NCBI RefSeq assembly: GCF_013283745.1
Contig: NZ_JABSTZ010000001.1
Location: forward strand, 1,010,406-1,074,405
DNA: 64,000 nucleotides
From: Aeromicrobium stalagmiti
GTDB lineage: Bacteria > Actinomycetota > Actinomycetes > Propionibacteriales > Nocardioidaceae
Direction of reading: 5' to 3'
Made by a program: the position numbers and the translations under genes. Each line of letters begins with the position of its first letter. Positions within the stretch are counted from its first letter, which is position 1. Shown piece after piece: positions 1 to 8,484 of the stretch. Below the pieces are notes generated by a model. It made no database searches, had not been told where the DNA came from, and was given only the letters and a program-made list of their open reading frames with translations.

Positions 1-547
1 CGTTGACGAGCGTCGCGCCGACGGCACGGAAGGTCGGGAGCAGCAGCTTCTCGAGGGTCTCGACGAGGGTGTCGGCGCCGACGACGCCGACCATGCGGCC
101 GTGCGAGAAGACCGGCGTCGTCGACGTCATGACGTACTCGTCGGTGCAGACGAAGTCGACGTAGGGCCCCGTGACGTGGGGCTCGCCGGTGCGCTCGGGC
201 GTGCGGAACCACGGGTGGCGCGTGTAGTCGAGCGGTGCACCGGTGGCGGGTGCGTCCGGCTCGGCGAGCAGGTGCTGGTCGTCGCCCTGCCACCACGCGA
301 GGTAGAGCGGCTGGTCGTCGAGGGCGCCGCGCGCCGCGACGTAGCCGGCACCGACGATGTCGGACGTGGCGAGGAACGTGCGCACGAGCGGCTCGATGCT
401 GCTGCGGGCGGTGTCGGCGTCGACGGGCCCCCGGTCGAAGAGCCCGACCAAGGGGGCGCGCATCGACTCGAGCTGGTCGAGGATGTGGTGGAAGTGGGTC
501 TCGACCCGCTCGACGCACGCCGCGAGCTCCGCTGTCTGGACCGTCAT
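1..547 (-). CDS. Cache-domain sensor-like protein (3' end outside window)
   Basis: An open frame runs from an ATG at 547 off the left edge; 182 codons are visible. The translation opens MTVQTAELAACVERVETHF and carries a helical segment followed by a PDC/cache-like fold, with the typical stretches DYTRHPWFRTPERTGEPHVTGPY cut here to HPWFRTPE and VVGADTL. Cache domains bind small ligands such as amino acids and amines. No signal peptide or membrane segment is visible, so it would act in the cytoplasm, which is unusual for the fold. It lies 44 bases downstream of a GntR regulator on the same strand and opposite a polyamine-type importer, so a ligand-sensing partner in that circuit is a reasonable inference. 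Confidence 0.72.
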   Translation of the reverse strand, partial: MTVQTAELAACVERVETHFHHILDQLESMRAPLVGLFDRGPVDADTARSSIEPLVRTFLATSDIVGAGYVAARGALDDQPLYLAWWQGDDQHLLAEPDAPATGAPLDYTRHPWFRTPERTGEPHVTGPYVDFVCTDEYVMTSTTPVFSHGRMVGVVGADTLVETLEKLLLPTFRAVGATLVN

Positions 548-590
548 GCGGGGTGCTCCTTCGTCGTGAGCCGGGGCCGTATTTGGTTGA

Positions 591-1334
591 TCATTGCATC
601 GATGCGTGCACATCGGCCAGCCTTTCCAGGGCATCGCCGACGTGCTCCTTCACACAGGTCCGGGCCGTCGCGGCATCATGCTGCTCGATCGCGTCGACGA
701 GGGCGGCGTGCCGCGCGCACGTCTCGGTGCGGAAGTCCTCGTCGGCCAGGGGCATGCGCAGCAGCGCGCCGAAGTCGGCCTCGAGGCGGACGACCTCGCG
801 CGTCATCCGCGCCGACTGGGTGAGGGCCGCGACCGAGAGGTAGAGCTCGGAGTCGGCGTGGCGCCAGACCCCGACGTCGGGCTCCTCGGCCTCGACGAGC
901 AGCTGGCGCAGACCCTCGACGTCGGTGGGGTCGGAGCGCTCCGCGGCGAGCTCGGCGCACCCGGCGAGGATGACGCCGTAGATCGTGCCGCGGTCGCGCA
1001 GCTCGACCCGTGACATGGCCGTCAGGCGGCTGCCCAGCTCGTCGACGCTGCTCGGCTCGGGGCGGGTGACGAAGCTGCCGCCGCCCCGTCCGCGGGTCGT
1101 GGTGACGAGTCCCTGGGCGCGCAGGGCGACCAGCGCCTCGCGCGCGGTGACGGTGGCGACGCCGAGCATCGAGGCCAGCTCGGGCTCGCTCGGCAAGCGT
1201 TCGCCGTCGGCGAGGACGCCTGAGCGGATGGCCTCGGCAAGGCGGTTCTCGACGCGGACGGCGCGGCCTTCGTCACCGAGGGGGGCGAAGATCGCGGATC
1301 GTGCACGCGTGGCGGGACGTCGGACGGTCGCCAT
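591..1334 (-). CDS. GntR family regulator (FadR/FCD type)
   Basis: A transcriptional regulator with an N-terminal winged helix (RLPSEPELASMLGVATVTAREAL, in part SEPELASMLGVATVTAREA) and a C-terminal all-helical FCD ligand domain ending in the family-typical HAALVDAIEQHDAATARTCV. About 247 aa, normal for FadR-type GntR proteins. The ATG at 1334 is preferred because GGAGG sits five bases upstream; a GTG at 1340 would overlap that ribosome site. It is divergent from the Pot-type transport operon and is probably its local regulator, with amines or their aldehydes as the likely effector. That assignment is from context only. Confidence 0.88.
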   Translation of the reverse strand: MATVRRPATRARSAIFAPLGDEGRAVRVENRLAEAIRSGVLADGERLPSEPELASMLGVATVTAREALVALRAQGLVTTTRGRGGGSFVTRPEPSSVDELGSRLTAMSRVELRDRGTIYGVILAGCAELAAERSDPTDVEGLRQLLVEAEEPDVGVWRHADSELYLSVAALTQSARMTREVVRLEADFGALLRMPLADEDFRTETCARHAALVDAIEQHDAATARTCVKEHVGDALERLADVHASMQ

Positions 1335-1375
1335 CTGCACCTCCTCGGGATCGTCACCTGATCGTTACAGAGTGA

Positions 1376-1410
1376 GCCTAGCCATTTAATATCTGGTCCC
1401 ATATGATTTT
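1376..1410. promoter_or_regulatory. Divergent promoter/operator region between gntR and the Pot operon
   Basis: This is an A+T-rich patch in a GC-rich neighbourhood between the two divergent genes. TATGAT at 1402-1407 resembles a -10 box for the rightward operon. The segment contains ATATCTGGTCCCATAT (1390-1405), with ATAT flanking a TGGTCCC core. GntR/FadR proteins often use short TGGT-type dyads. No strong -35 is visible, so both the promoter and the operator are tentative. Confidence 0.35.
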
Positions 1411-1462
1411 GCCACCACGTGGCTCAGGTCACACCCACCGACCTCGAGGGGACCGCACACCG

Positions 1463-2536
1463 ATGGCTGTGAGCACGACCGACGAGACCTCCGCAGGGCT
1501 CACGGCGCCCTCCGGCACCGCGATCTCCCTGCGCGGGCTGAGCAAGCACTTCGGCGAGGTCAGGGCCGTCGACGACGTCGACCTCGACATCGCCGACGGC
1601 GAGTTCTTCTCGATGCTCGGCCCCTCGGGCTCCGGCAAGACCACGGTCCTGCGCCTGGTCGCCGGCTTCGAGCAGGCCACCAGCGGGACGATCGAGCTGG
1701 CCGGCGAGGACGTCACGTCCCGCGCGCCCTTCGACCGCGACGTCAACACCGTCTTCCAGGACTACGCCCTCTTCCCGCACATGAGCGTGCTCGACAACGT
1801 CGCGTACGGGCTGCGGGTCCGTGGGGTCAAGAAGTCCGTCCGTCGTCGCCAGGCCGAGGAGGCCCTCGGCACGGTGCAGCTCGCGCACCTCGCCGACCGC
1901 AGCCCCGGCCAGCTCTCCGGCGGTCAGCGCCAGCGCGTCGCCCTCGCCCGCTCGATCGTCGTCCAGCCCAAGGTGCTGCTGCTCGACGAGCCGCTCGGTG
2001 CGCTCGACCTCAAGCTCCGCGAGCAGATGCAGGTCGAGCTCAAGCAGCTGCAGCGCAACCTCGGCATCACCTTCGTCTTCGTGACCCACGACCAGGAGGA
2101 GGCGCTGACGCTGAGCGACCGGGTGGCCGTCTTCAGCGAGGGCAAGATCGTGCAGCTCGGCACCCCGCAGGAGATCTACGAGACGCCGACGTCGGAGTAC
2201 GTCGCGTCATTCGTCGGCACCTCCAACATCTTCGACAGCGCCACGTCCCAGCGGCTCCTCGGACGCGACGGCACCCACGCGCTGCGGCCCGAGAAGATCT
2301 CGATCAGCGCGTCGGGGACGTCGACCCGATCCGGTGGCGCGGGCGTCGTCCGCGCCGAGGGCGTCATCTCCGAGTCGATCTACCTCGGCACCGGCCACCG
2401 CATCCACGTCCTGCTCGACGACGGCACGCGCCTCGTCGTGCTCGAGCAGAGCACCGGCGCCCAGGCGCAGAGGGAGCAGCGCGGCGAGAAGGTCGTCGCC
2501 AGCTGGTCCCTCGACGACCTCGTGCCCCTCACCTGA
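1463..2536 (+). CDS. ABC transporter ATPase, polyamine type (PotA-like)
   Basis: The ATP-hydrolysing subunit of an importer, about 357 aa. Visible motifs: Walker A GPSGSGKTT at residues 53-61, Q-loop Q99, signature LSGGQ at 151-155, Walker B LLLDEP ending at 177, H-loop H209, then a C-terminal TOBE region (HALRPEKISIS onward) as in PotA/FbpC-type ATPases. The frame is open upstream to 1403, but the ATG at 1463 has a GAGGGG ribosome site and starts just before the conserved domain. It heads a run of a binding protein and two permeases. The Pot subfamily rather than another TOBE importer is inferred mainly from those neighbours. Confidence 0.92.
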   Translation: MAVSTTDETSAGLTAPSGTAISLRGLSKHFGEVRAVDDVDLDIADGEFFSMLGPSGSGKTTVLRLVAGFEQATSGTIELAGEDVTSRAPFDRDVNTVFQDYALFPHMSVLDNVAYGLRVRGVKKSVRRRQAEEALGTVQLAHLADRSPGQLSGGQRQRVALARSIVVQPKVLLLDEPLGALDLKLREQMQVELKQLQRNLGITFVFVTHDQEEALTLSDRVAVFSEGKIVQLGTPQEIYETPTSEYVASFVGTSNIFDSATSQRLLGRDGTHALRPEKISISASGTSTRSGGAGVVRAEGVISESIYLGTGHRIHVLLDDGTRLVVLEQSTGAQAQREQRGEKVVASWSLDDLVPLT

Positions 2537-2603
2537 CCCGACCCCCACCGAGCACCACTCCGCAAGGCACCACTCCCACCACCGAAGAGAGATGGAGACA
2601 CCG

Positions 2604-3791
2604 ATGAGAAGGACGACACACCGCAGGAGGGCCCTCGGAGCCCTCCTCGCCAGCAGCGCGCTCGTCGCCCTCGCCGCCTGTGGCGGGAGCGACTCCGGCA
2701 GTGCTGCCGAGGTCCCGACCAAGCTGGGGAAGATGGAGGGCAAGGTCTCCATCCTCGCGTGGCCCGGCTACGTCGAGGACGGCAGCAACGACCCCAAGGT
2801 CGACTGGGTCACCGCCTTCGAGAAGGAGACCAAGTGCGAGGTGACCTCCAAGACGTACGGCACCTCCGACGAGGCCTTCAACCTGGCCAAGACGGGTGAC
2901 TACGACGTCGTCGTCTCCTCGGGGGACCTCACGGCGCGGATGGTCGCGTCGAAGGAGGCCGTCGAGGTCAACACCGACCTGATCCCCAACTACGAGAAGG
3001 TCTTCGACTTCCTCAAGGACCAGGAGTGGAACACCTTCGACGGCAAGCACTACGGCGTCCCGCACGGCTACGGCGCCAACCTGCTGATGTACAACGAGGA
3101 CGAGGTCTCGCCCGCTCCCACCTCGTGGTCGGCCGTGTTCGAGCCCGAGGAGATGGCGAAGTACAAGGGCAAGATCACCTCGTACGACTCGCCGATCTAC
3201 ATCGCCGACGCGGCGCTGTACCTCATGAAGCACTCGCCGGAGCTCGGGATCAAGAACCCGTACGCCCTCGACGACAAGCAGTTCGCGGCGACGATCGACC
3301 TGCTCAAGGAGCAGCGCAAGAACGTCGGCGAGTACTGGTCGGACTACCTCAAGGAGATCTCCGCGTTCGAGACCGGCGACTCGGTCATCGGCACGACGTG
3401 GCAGGTCATCGTCAACTCGATCGACACCAAGAAGACCAAGGTCAAGGCCGTCCTGCCCGAGGAGGGTGCGACCGGCTGGTCGGACACCTGGATGATCTCG
3501 TCGCAGGCCAAGAGCCCCAACTGTGCGTACGCGTGGCTGAACTACATCGACTCGCCCCAGGCCAACGCCCAGGCGACCGAGTACTTCGGCGAGGCGCCGA
3601 ACAGCAAGGAGGCGTGTGACTTCGCGAGCGATCCCGGCTTCTGCGACTCCTACAAGGCCGGCGACGAGGACTTCGCGTCCAAGCTCTGGTACTGGCGCAC
3701 GCCGGTCGCCGAGTGCCTCGACGGCCGCACCGACGTCGAGTGCAAGGACTACTCGGAGTGGACCAAGGCCTGGACAGAGATCAAGGGCTGA
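2604..3791 (+). CDS. Spermidine/putrescine-type substrate-binding lipoprotein (PotD/PotF-like)
   Basis: The extracytoplasmic binding component, 395 aa. An Arg-rich N-terminus, a hydrophobic stretch and the lipobox LAAC place lipidation at Cys26. The mature part begins SILAWPGYVEDG and includes FDGKHYGVPHGYGANLL and YWRTPVAECLDGR, typical of PotD/PotF-like proteins in family 1 solute-binding folds. GGAGA upstream of ATG 2604 selects this start over ATG 2592. Together with the ATPase before it and the permeases after it, it would capture putrescine, spermidine or a related amine. The exact ligand cannot be read from the sequence. Confidence 0.9.
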   Translation: MRRTTHRRRALGALLASSALVALAACGGSDSGSAAEVPTKLGKMEGKVSILAWPGYVEDGSNDPKVDWVTAFEKETKCEVTSKTYGTSDEAFNLAKTGDYDVVVSSGDLTARMVASKEAVEVNTDLIPNYEKVFDFLKDQEWNTFDGKHYGVPHGYGANLLMYNEDEVSPAPTSWSAVFEPEEMAKYKGKITSYDSPIYIADAALYLMKHSPELGIKNPYALDDKQFAATIDLLKEQRKNVGEYWSDYLKEISAFETGDSVIGTTWQVIVNSIDTKKTKVKAVLPEEGATGWSDTWMISSQAKSPNCAYAWLNYIDSPQANAQATEYFGEAPNSKEACDFASDPGFCDSYKAGDEDFASKLWYWRTPVAECLDGRTDVECKDYSEWTKAWTEIKG

Positions 3792-3799
3792 TCTGATCC

Positions 3800-4705
3800 A
3801 TGTCGACTGACACCAGCCGTGCGGCCGTCCCCTCGCGGACGGCCGCACGGCGGGCCTCCTCCCTCCTCACCTCCAAGCCGTGGCTGAGGTTGACCCTCCT
3901 GCTCACCGCGCCCCTGACCTGGCTGGTGCTCGTCTACGTCGTCGCGCTCGCCGCGCTGCTCGTGACGGCGCTGTGGTCGGTCGACAGCTTCACCGGGGAG
4001 ATCACGCGCTCGCTGACGTTCGACAACATCAAGGAGATCGCGACCGAGTCGCTCTATCGCACCGTCACGCTGCGCACGATCGGCGTGGCCGCCGCGGTGA
4101 CGATCATCGACATCGCGATCGCCCTGCCCATCGCGTTCTACATGGCCAAGATCGCGTCGCGCCGCATGCAGCGCGTGCTCGTGATCGCGGTGCTGACGCC
4201 GCTGTGGGCGAGCTATCTCGTCAAGGCGTTCGCGTGGCGCTCGGTGCTGTCGGACGACGGCATCTTCGAGTGGGCCAGCAGCAAGATCGGCATGGGGACG
4301 CCGGGCTACGGCATCACGGCCGTCATCATCACGCAGGCCTACATCTGGCTCCCGTACGTCATCCTGCCGATCTTCGCCGGTCTCGAGCGCGTGCCCAACT
4401 CGCTGCTCGACGCGTCCGGCGACCTCGGCGCCTCCGCCTGGCAGACCCTGCGGACGGTGGTGTTCCCGCTCCTGAAGCCGGCCATCATCGCCGGGTCGAT
4501 CTTCAGCTTCTCGCTCACCCTCGGCGACTACATCACGGTCAACATCGTGGGCGGCGCCAACCAGATGCTCGGCAACCTCGTCTACACCAACGTCGGCGCG
4601 GCCAACAACCTGCCGCTCGCAGCGGCGGTCGCACTCATCCCCATCGTCATCATGATCGGCTACCTGACGGCTGTGCGCCGTACGGGTGCCCTCGAGAACC
4701 TGTGA
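3800..4705 (+). CDS. ABC transporter permease (PotB-like)
   Basis: First inner-membrane permease of the importer, 301 aa. A cytoplasmic N-terminal tail precedes a long hydrophobic segment (residues about 30-55), followed by further membrane helices. The EAA-type coupling loop reads DASGDLGASAWQTLRTVVFP, which contacts the ATPase. It begins eight bases after the binding-protein stop, consistent with one transcript. The size, two-permease arrangement and loop sequence match the BPD_transp_1 family of polyamine/opine importers. Confidence 0.9.
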   Translation: MSTDTSRAAVPSRTAARRASSLLTSKPWLRLTLLLTAPLTWLVLVYVVALAALLVTALWSVDSFTGEITRSLTFDNIKEIATESLYRTVTLRTIGVAAAVTIIDIAIALPIAFYMAKIASRRMQRVLVIAVLTPLWASYLVKAFAWRSVLSDDGIFEWASSKIGMGTPGYGITAVIITQAYIWLPYVILPIFAGLERVPNSLLDASGDLGASAWQTLRTVVFPLLKPAIIAGSIFSFSLTLGDYITVNIVGGANQMLGNLVYTNVGAANNLPLAAAVALIPIVIMIGYLTAVRRTGALENL

Positions 4706-4715
4706 GGTCGCAGCG

Positions 4716-5516
4716 ATGATCCTCGGCGCCGGAGTCAAGCGCATCCTGGCCACCCTGACCGCACTGACGTTGCTGGTCATGTACCTGCCGCTGATGCTGG
4801 TGGTGCTCAACTCGTTCAACACCAGCCGCTCGTTCGCGTGGCCGCCCAGCGGCCTGACGCTCGAGTGGTGGCGCCGGGCGTGGAGCTCGGACGGCGCGCG
4901 CGAGGCGGTCATGACGAGCGTCCAGGTCGCGCTGGCGTCCACGGCGATCGCCCTCGTGCTCGGCACGCTGATGTCGCTGGCGCTGCAGCGCTACTCGTTC
5001 TTTGGCAAGAACTCGGTCAACCTGCTGGTGATCCTGCCGATCGCGCTGCCCGGCATCGTCACGGGCATCGCGCTCAACAACGCGTTCCGCGGCGTCATGG
5101 GCATCCAGCTGGGCCTGCTCACGGTCATCGTCGCGCACGCGACGTTCTGCATCGTCACGGTCTTCAACAACGTGCAGGCGCGCCTGCGGCGGATGGGTGG
5201 ATCGTTCGAGGAGGCGTCCGCCGACCTCGGTGCGGGGGTCTGGACGACGTTCCGTCTCGTCACGTTCCCGCAGCTGCGCTCGGCGCTGCTGGCCGGTGGC
5301 CTGCTCGCGTTCGCACTCAGCTTCGACGAGATCATCGTGACGACGTTCACCGCCGGTGCGGGCACCACGACGTTGCCGATCTGGATCCTCAACAACCTCT
5401 TCCGACCCAACCAGGCGCCTATCGTCAACGTGGTGGCGGTCGTGCTGATCCTGCTGTCGATCGTCCCCATCTGGATCGCCCAGAAGATCAGCGGTGACGC
5501 CGAAGGAGTCCGATGA
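4716..5516 (+). CDS. ABC transporter permease (PotC-like)
   Basis: Second permease, 266 aa, with about six membrane helices. Its coupling loop reads EEASADLGAGVWTTFRLVTF, close to that of PotC. The ATG at 4716 follows a GAGG ribosome site that overlaps the end of the first permease; the frame is open slightly further upstream, but that would overlap the preceding gene. Its stop overlaps the start of the aminotransferase by four bases (ATGA at 5513), so transport and catabolism are translationally coupled. Confidence 0.9.
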   Translation: MILGAGVKRILATLTALTLLVMYLPLMLVVLNSFNTSRSFAWPPSGLTLEWWRRAWSSDGAREAVMTSVQVALASTAIALVLGTLMSLALQRYSFFGKNSVNLLVILPIALPGIVTGIALNNAFRGVMGIQLGLLTVIVAHATFCIVTVFNNVQARLRRMGGSFEEASADLGAGVWTTFRLVTFPQLRSALLAGGLLAFALSFDEIIVTTFTAGAGTTTLPIWILNNLFRPNQAPIVNVVAVVLILLSIVPIWIAQKISGDAEGVR

Positions 5517-6871
5517 GCACGATCGACCGGTCACGGCTGGAGGAGCTGCTCGTCCGCGAGCGGGCGCTGTTCGCCGAGCGCAACCCCGCGTCGGCGCGCC
5601 TCTACGCCGCGGCGACCCACCTGTTCGGGCGGGTGCCGATGACGTGGATGAACAAGAACGCCGCGGGCTTCCCGCTCTACGTCGACCGGGCGCGGGGCAA
5701 CCGCGTCTGGGACGTCGACGGTCACGAGTACATCGACTTCGCGCTCGGCGACACCGGGGCGATGGGTGGTCACTCGCCGCAGCCGACGCTCGACGCCGTC
5801 ACGCACCGCATGAGCGGGCTGGGGGGCCTGACCACGATGCTGCCGACCGCGGACGCCGAGTGGGTCGGGGCCGAGCTGACCCGTCGCTTCGGGCTGGGCC
5901 GCTGGAGCTTCTCCCTCACCGCGACCGATGCCAACCGCTGGGCCATCCGGCTGGTGCGGGCGCTGACGGGTCGACCCAAGATCCTGGTCAACGCCTACTG
6001 CTACCACGGCAGCGTCGACGAGTCGCTGATCGTCGTCGGCCCCGACGGCGAGGGCATGATGCGTCCGGGCAACGTCGGCGCGCCGGTCGACGTCACCGAG
6101 ACCAGCCGCGTCGCGGAGTTCAACGACCTCGCGGCGCTGGAGCGTCAGCTCGCCCACGGCGACGTCGCCGCGGTGCTGATGGAGCCGGCGCTGACCAACA
6201 TCGGCATCGTGCTGCCGGAGGAGGGCTATCTCGCGGGCGTCCGTGAGCTCTGCACCCGTACGGGCACGCTCCTGATCATCGACGAGACCCACACCTTCTC
6301 CGCCGGTCCCGGCGGGGCCACGGCCCTGTGGGGGCTCGAGCCCGACGTGCTGGTGATCGGCAAGGCGATCGGCGGCGGCATCCCGTGCGGCGCCTACGGC
6401 CTGTCCGACGCGCTCGCCGAGATGGCCGAGGGGCGTACCGACCTCGACCTCGTCGACATGGGCGGTGTCGGCGGGACGCTCGCCGGCAACCCCGTGTCGG
6501 TCGCGGCCATGCGGGCTACGCTCGAGAACGTGCTCACCGACGAGGCGTTCGAGGTCATGGTGCAGACCGCCACGGCCTTCACCGACGGGGTCCAGGCGGC
6601 GATCGACCGCCACGACCTGCCATGGTCGGTGAGCCAGCTCGGCGCACGCACGGAGTACCGCTTCGCGTCGCCGGCTCCGCGCAACGGCACCGAGTCGGCC
6701 GCCGCCCAGGACGACGACCTCGAGGACTATCTCCACGTGTTCCTCGCCAATCGCGGCATCCTGCTGACCCCGTTCCACAACATGGCGCTGATGTCGCCCG
6801 TGACGTCGATCGCCGACGTCGAGCGCCACCACGAGGTCTTTGCCGAAGCCCTCGCCGACCTGCTTGCCTGA
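5513..6871 (+). CDS. Class III PLP-dependent aminotransferase
   Basis: An aminotransferase of 452 aa. The PLP lysine is K284 in VIGKAIGGG and the cofactor-ring aspartate is D257 in IIDETHTFSAG. The fold is that of ornithine/GABA/glutamate-1-semialdehyde aminotransferases. It has an insert after residue 100 and a TATDANRW segment where many relatives have SGTEA, so its substrate may differ from textbook GABA transaminases. A GGAG site precedes the start. Placed directly after a polyamine-type importer and before an aldehyde dehydrogenase, it probably deaminates the imported amine or amino acid to an aldehyde. Confidence 0.88.
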   Translation: MSTIDRSRLEELLVRERALFAERNPASARLYAAATHLFGRVPMTWMNKNAAGFPLYVDRARGNRVWDVDGHEYIDFALGDTGAMGGHSPQPTLDAVTHRMSGLGGLTTMLPTADAEWVGAELTRRFGLGRWSFSLTATDANRWAIRLVRALTGRPKILVNAYCYHGSVDESLIVVGPDGEGMMRPGNVGAPVDVTETSRVAEFNDLAALERQLAHGDVAAVLMEPALTNIGIVLPEEGYLAGVRELCTRTGTLLIIDETHTFSAGPGGATALWGLEPDVLVIGKAIGGGIPCGAYGLSDALAEMAEGRTDLDLVDMGGVGGTLAGNPVSVAAMRATLENVLTDEAFEVMVQTATAFTDGVQAAIDRHDLPWSVSQLGARTEYRFASPAPRNGTESAAAQDDDLEDYLHVFLANRGILLTPFHNMALMSPVTSIADVERHHEVFAEALADLLA

Positions 6872-6896
6872 CCCCGCCACGACCACGAGGAGAACC

Positions 6897-8249
6897 ATGA
6901 CCAGCCCCACGTACCAGGTGACCGACCCGTCGACCGGCGAGGTCGTCGAGTCCTTCGAGCACGCGACCGATGCCGAGATCGAGTCGGCGTTGGCGGCGTC
7001 GGCCGGGGCGTACTCGGCGTGGAAGGACGTGCCGATCGCCGAGCGCGCCGTCGTCGTCAAGCGGGTTGCTGCCCTGTTCGCCGAGCGGGCCGACGAGCTC
7101 GCGGCGATCGCGACCCGGGAGATGGGCAAGCCTCTCGGCGAGGGGGTCGAGGAGGCCGAGTTCTGCCAGGCGATCTTCGACTACTTCGCCGACGAGGGTC
7201 CGACGCTGGCCGCCGACCAGGAGATCAAGAGCTTCTCCGGCGGCAAGGCGATCGTCCAGAAGCTGCCCGTGGGGCCGCTGCTCGGGGTCATGCCGTGGAA
7301 CTTCCCGTACTACCAGATCGCCCGGTTCGCGGCGCCCAACCTGATGCTGGGCAACACGATCATCCTCAAGCACGCCGAGTCGGTGCCGCGGTCGGCGCTC
7401 GCGGTCGAGCAGATCATGAAGGACGCCGGCGTGCCCGAGGGCGCCTACGTCAACGTGTTCGCGACGTTCGACCAGATCGAGACGATCATCGCCGACCCGC
7501 GGGTGGCCGGGGTGTCGCTGACGGGGTCGGAGCGGGCCGGGTCGGTGGTCGCCGCGCTGGCGGGCAAGAACCTCAAGAAGTGCGTGCTCGAGCTCGGCGG
7601 GTCCGACCCGATGGTCGTGCTCGACTCCGACGACCTCGACTCCGTGGTCGGTGACGCGTGGGACTTCCGGATGTACAACACGGGTCAGGCCTGCAACTCC
7701 AACAAGCGCATGATCGTCATGGACGACCTGTTCGACGACTTCGTCGCCAAGCTCACCGAGAAGGCCCTGGCGCTCGACACGTTCTCGCCGCTGTCGTCGC
7801 GCAAGGCCGCCGAGACGTTGGCCGAGCAGGTGCAGGACGCCGTCGACAAGGGCGCGACGCTGCATGCCGGCGGTGTGCTCGGCGAGGCCCCGGCGGCGTT
7901 CTACTCCCCGGCGGTGCTGACGGGCATCACCCAGGACATGCGGGCGTACTCCGAGGAGCTGTTCGGCCCCGTCGCGGTCGTCTACTCCGTGGGGTCCGAC
8001 GAGGAGGCGCTCGCGCTCGCCAACGACACGACGTACGGGCTGGGTGGCTCGGTGTTCAGCGCCGACCCGGAGCGGGCGCGGTCGCTGGCCGAGCGGCTCG
8101 AGGTCGGCATGGCCAACGTCAACTCCACGGCCGGTGAGGGTGCGGAGATCCCGTTCGGCGGCGTCAAGCGCTCCGGCTTCGGCCGCGAGCTCGGTCCCCT
8201 CGGCATGGACGAGTTCGTCAACAAGCGCATGTTCTACGTCGCCGACTGA
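6897..8249 (+). CDS. Aldehyde dehydrogenase (succinate-semialdehyde/aminoaldehyde type)
   Basis: A 450-aa NAD(P)-dependent aldehyde dehydrogenase. The cofactor-site sequence is PWNFP at 133-137, the general base E232 is in LELGGSDP, and the nucleophile C266 is in NTGQACNSNK. It is short for the superfamily and resembles the compact Sad/GabD2 type of succinate-semialdehyde dehydrogenases. AGGAGAACC precedes ATG 6897. It would oxidise the aldehyde made by the preceding aminotransferase. Gamma-aminobutyraldehyde and succinate semialdehyde are both plausible substrates, and a second, longer GabD lies just downstream. Confidence 0.88.
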   Translation: MTSPTYQVTDPSTGEVVESFEHATDAEIESALAASAGAYSAWKDVPIAERAVVVKRVAALFAERADELAAIATREMGKPLGEGVEEAEFCQAIFDYFADEGPTLAADQEIKSFSGGKAIVQKLPVGPLLGVMPWNFPYYQIARFAAPNLMLGNTIILKHAESVPRSALAVEQIMKDAGVPEGAYVNVFATFDQIETIIADPRVAGVSLTGSERAGSVVAALAGKNLKKCVLELGGSDPMVVLDSDDLDSVVGDAWDFRMYNTGQACNSNKRMIVMDDLFDDFVAKLTEKALALDTFSPLSSRKAAETLAEQVQDAVDKGATLHAGGVLGEAPAAFYSPAVLTGITQDMRAYSEELFGPVAVVYSVGSDEEALALANDTTYGLGGSVFSADPERARSLAERLEVGMANVNSTAGEGAEIPFGGVKRSGFGRELGPLGMDEFVNKRMFYVAD

Positions 8250-8258
8250 CCCCCTTTT

Positions 8259-8473
8259 CGGTTTACCACGGTCCCTACGCAAATTGAATGGGGCGGACGG
8301 TCCGCCCGAGGTAAACGTCGTCCGCCCGAGGGAGATCTCCCTGGGGCGGACGATGTTTGTGTGGGGGAGACGGTTGACCCGTTCGGTTTGCCCAGGGGAG
8401 ACGGTTGACCCGCTCGGTTTGCCCAGGGGAGACCGTCATCCCGTTCGGTTTGCGTAGGGACCGTGGTAAACCG
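8259..8473. repeat. 215-bp composite repeat element with perfect 25-bp inverted ends
   Basis: The ends 8259-8283 (CGGTTTACCACGGTCCC...) and 8449-8473 are exact reverse complements over 25 bp. Inside are a 17-bp palindrome (8291-8307, GGGCGGAC/GTCCGCCC around one base), a long near-perfect palindrome (8313-8358) and three tandem 31-bp units (8364-8394, 8395-8425, 8426-8456) containing GGTTGACCCG and CGGTTTGC. The last unit merges into the right inverted end. It fills the gap between two convergent genes and codes for nothing recognisable. It could be a MITE-like or REP-like element, or an elaborate bidirectional terminator. Confidence 0.9.
8313..8358. terminator. Large palindrome, possible bidirectional terminator
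   Basis: Two 23-base arms, 8313-8335 and 8336-8358, pair with two mismatches around a central AGATCT. An RNA copy from either strand would form a very stable hairpin. There is no T-run, so classic intrinsic termination is not shown. Its place between convergent operons suits a terminator or a transcription barrier. Confidence 0.45.
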
Positions 8474-8484
8474 TCGCCGGGGGA

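Noticed and set aside
6579-8282. A 567-codon minus-strand frame across the first aldehyde dehydrogenase
   Set aside because: It is antisense to a fully supported gene, with low-complexity composition and no start signal.
8364-8456. Possible CRISPR array of three 31-bp units
   Set aside because: There are no spacers and the units merge into an inverted end.
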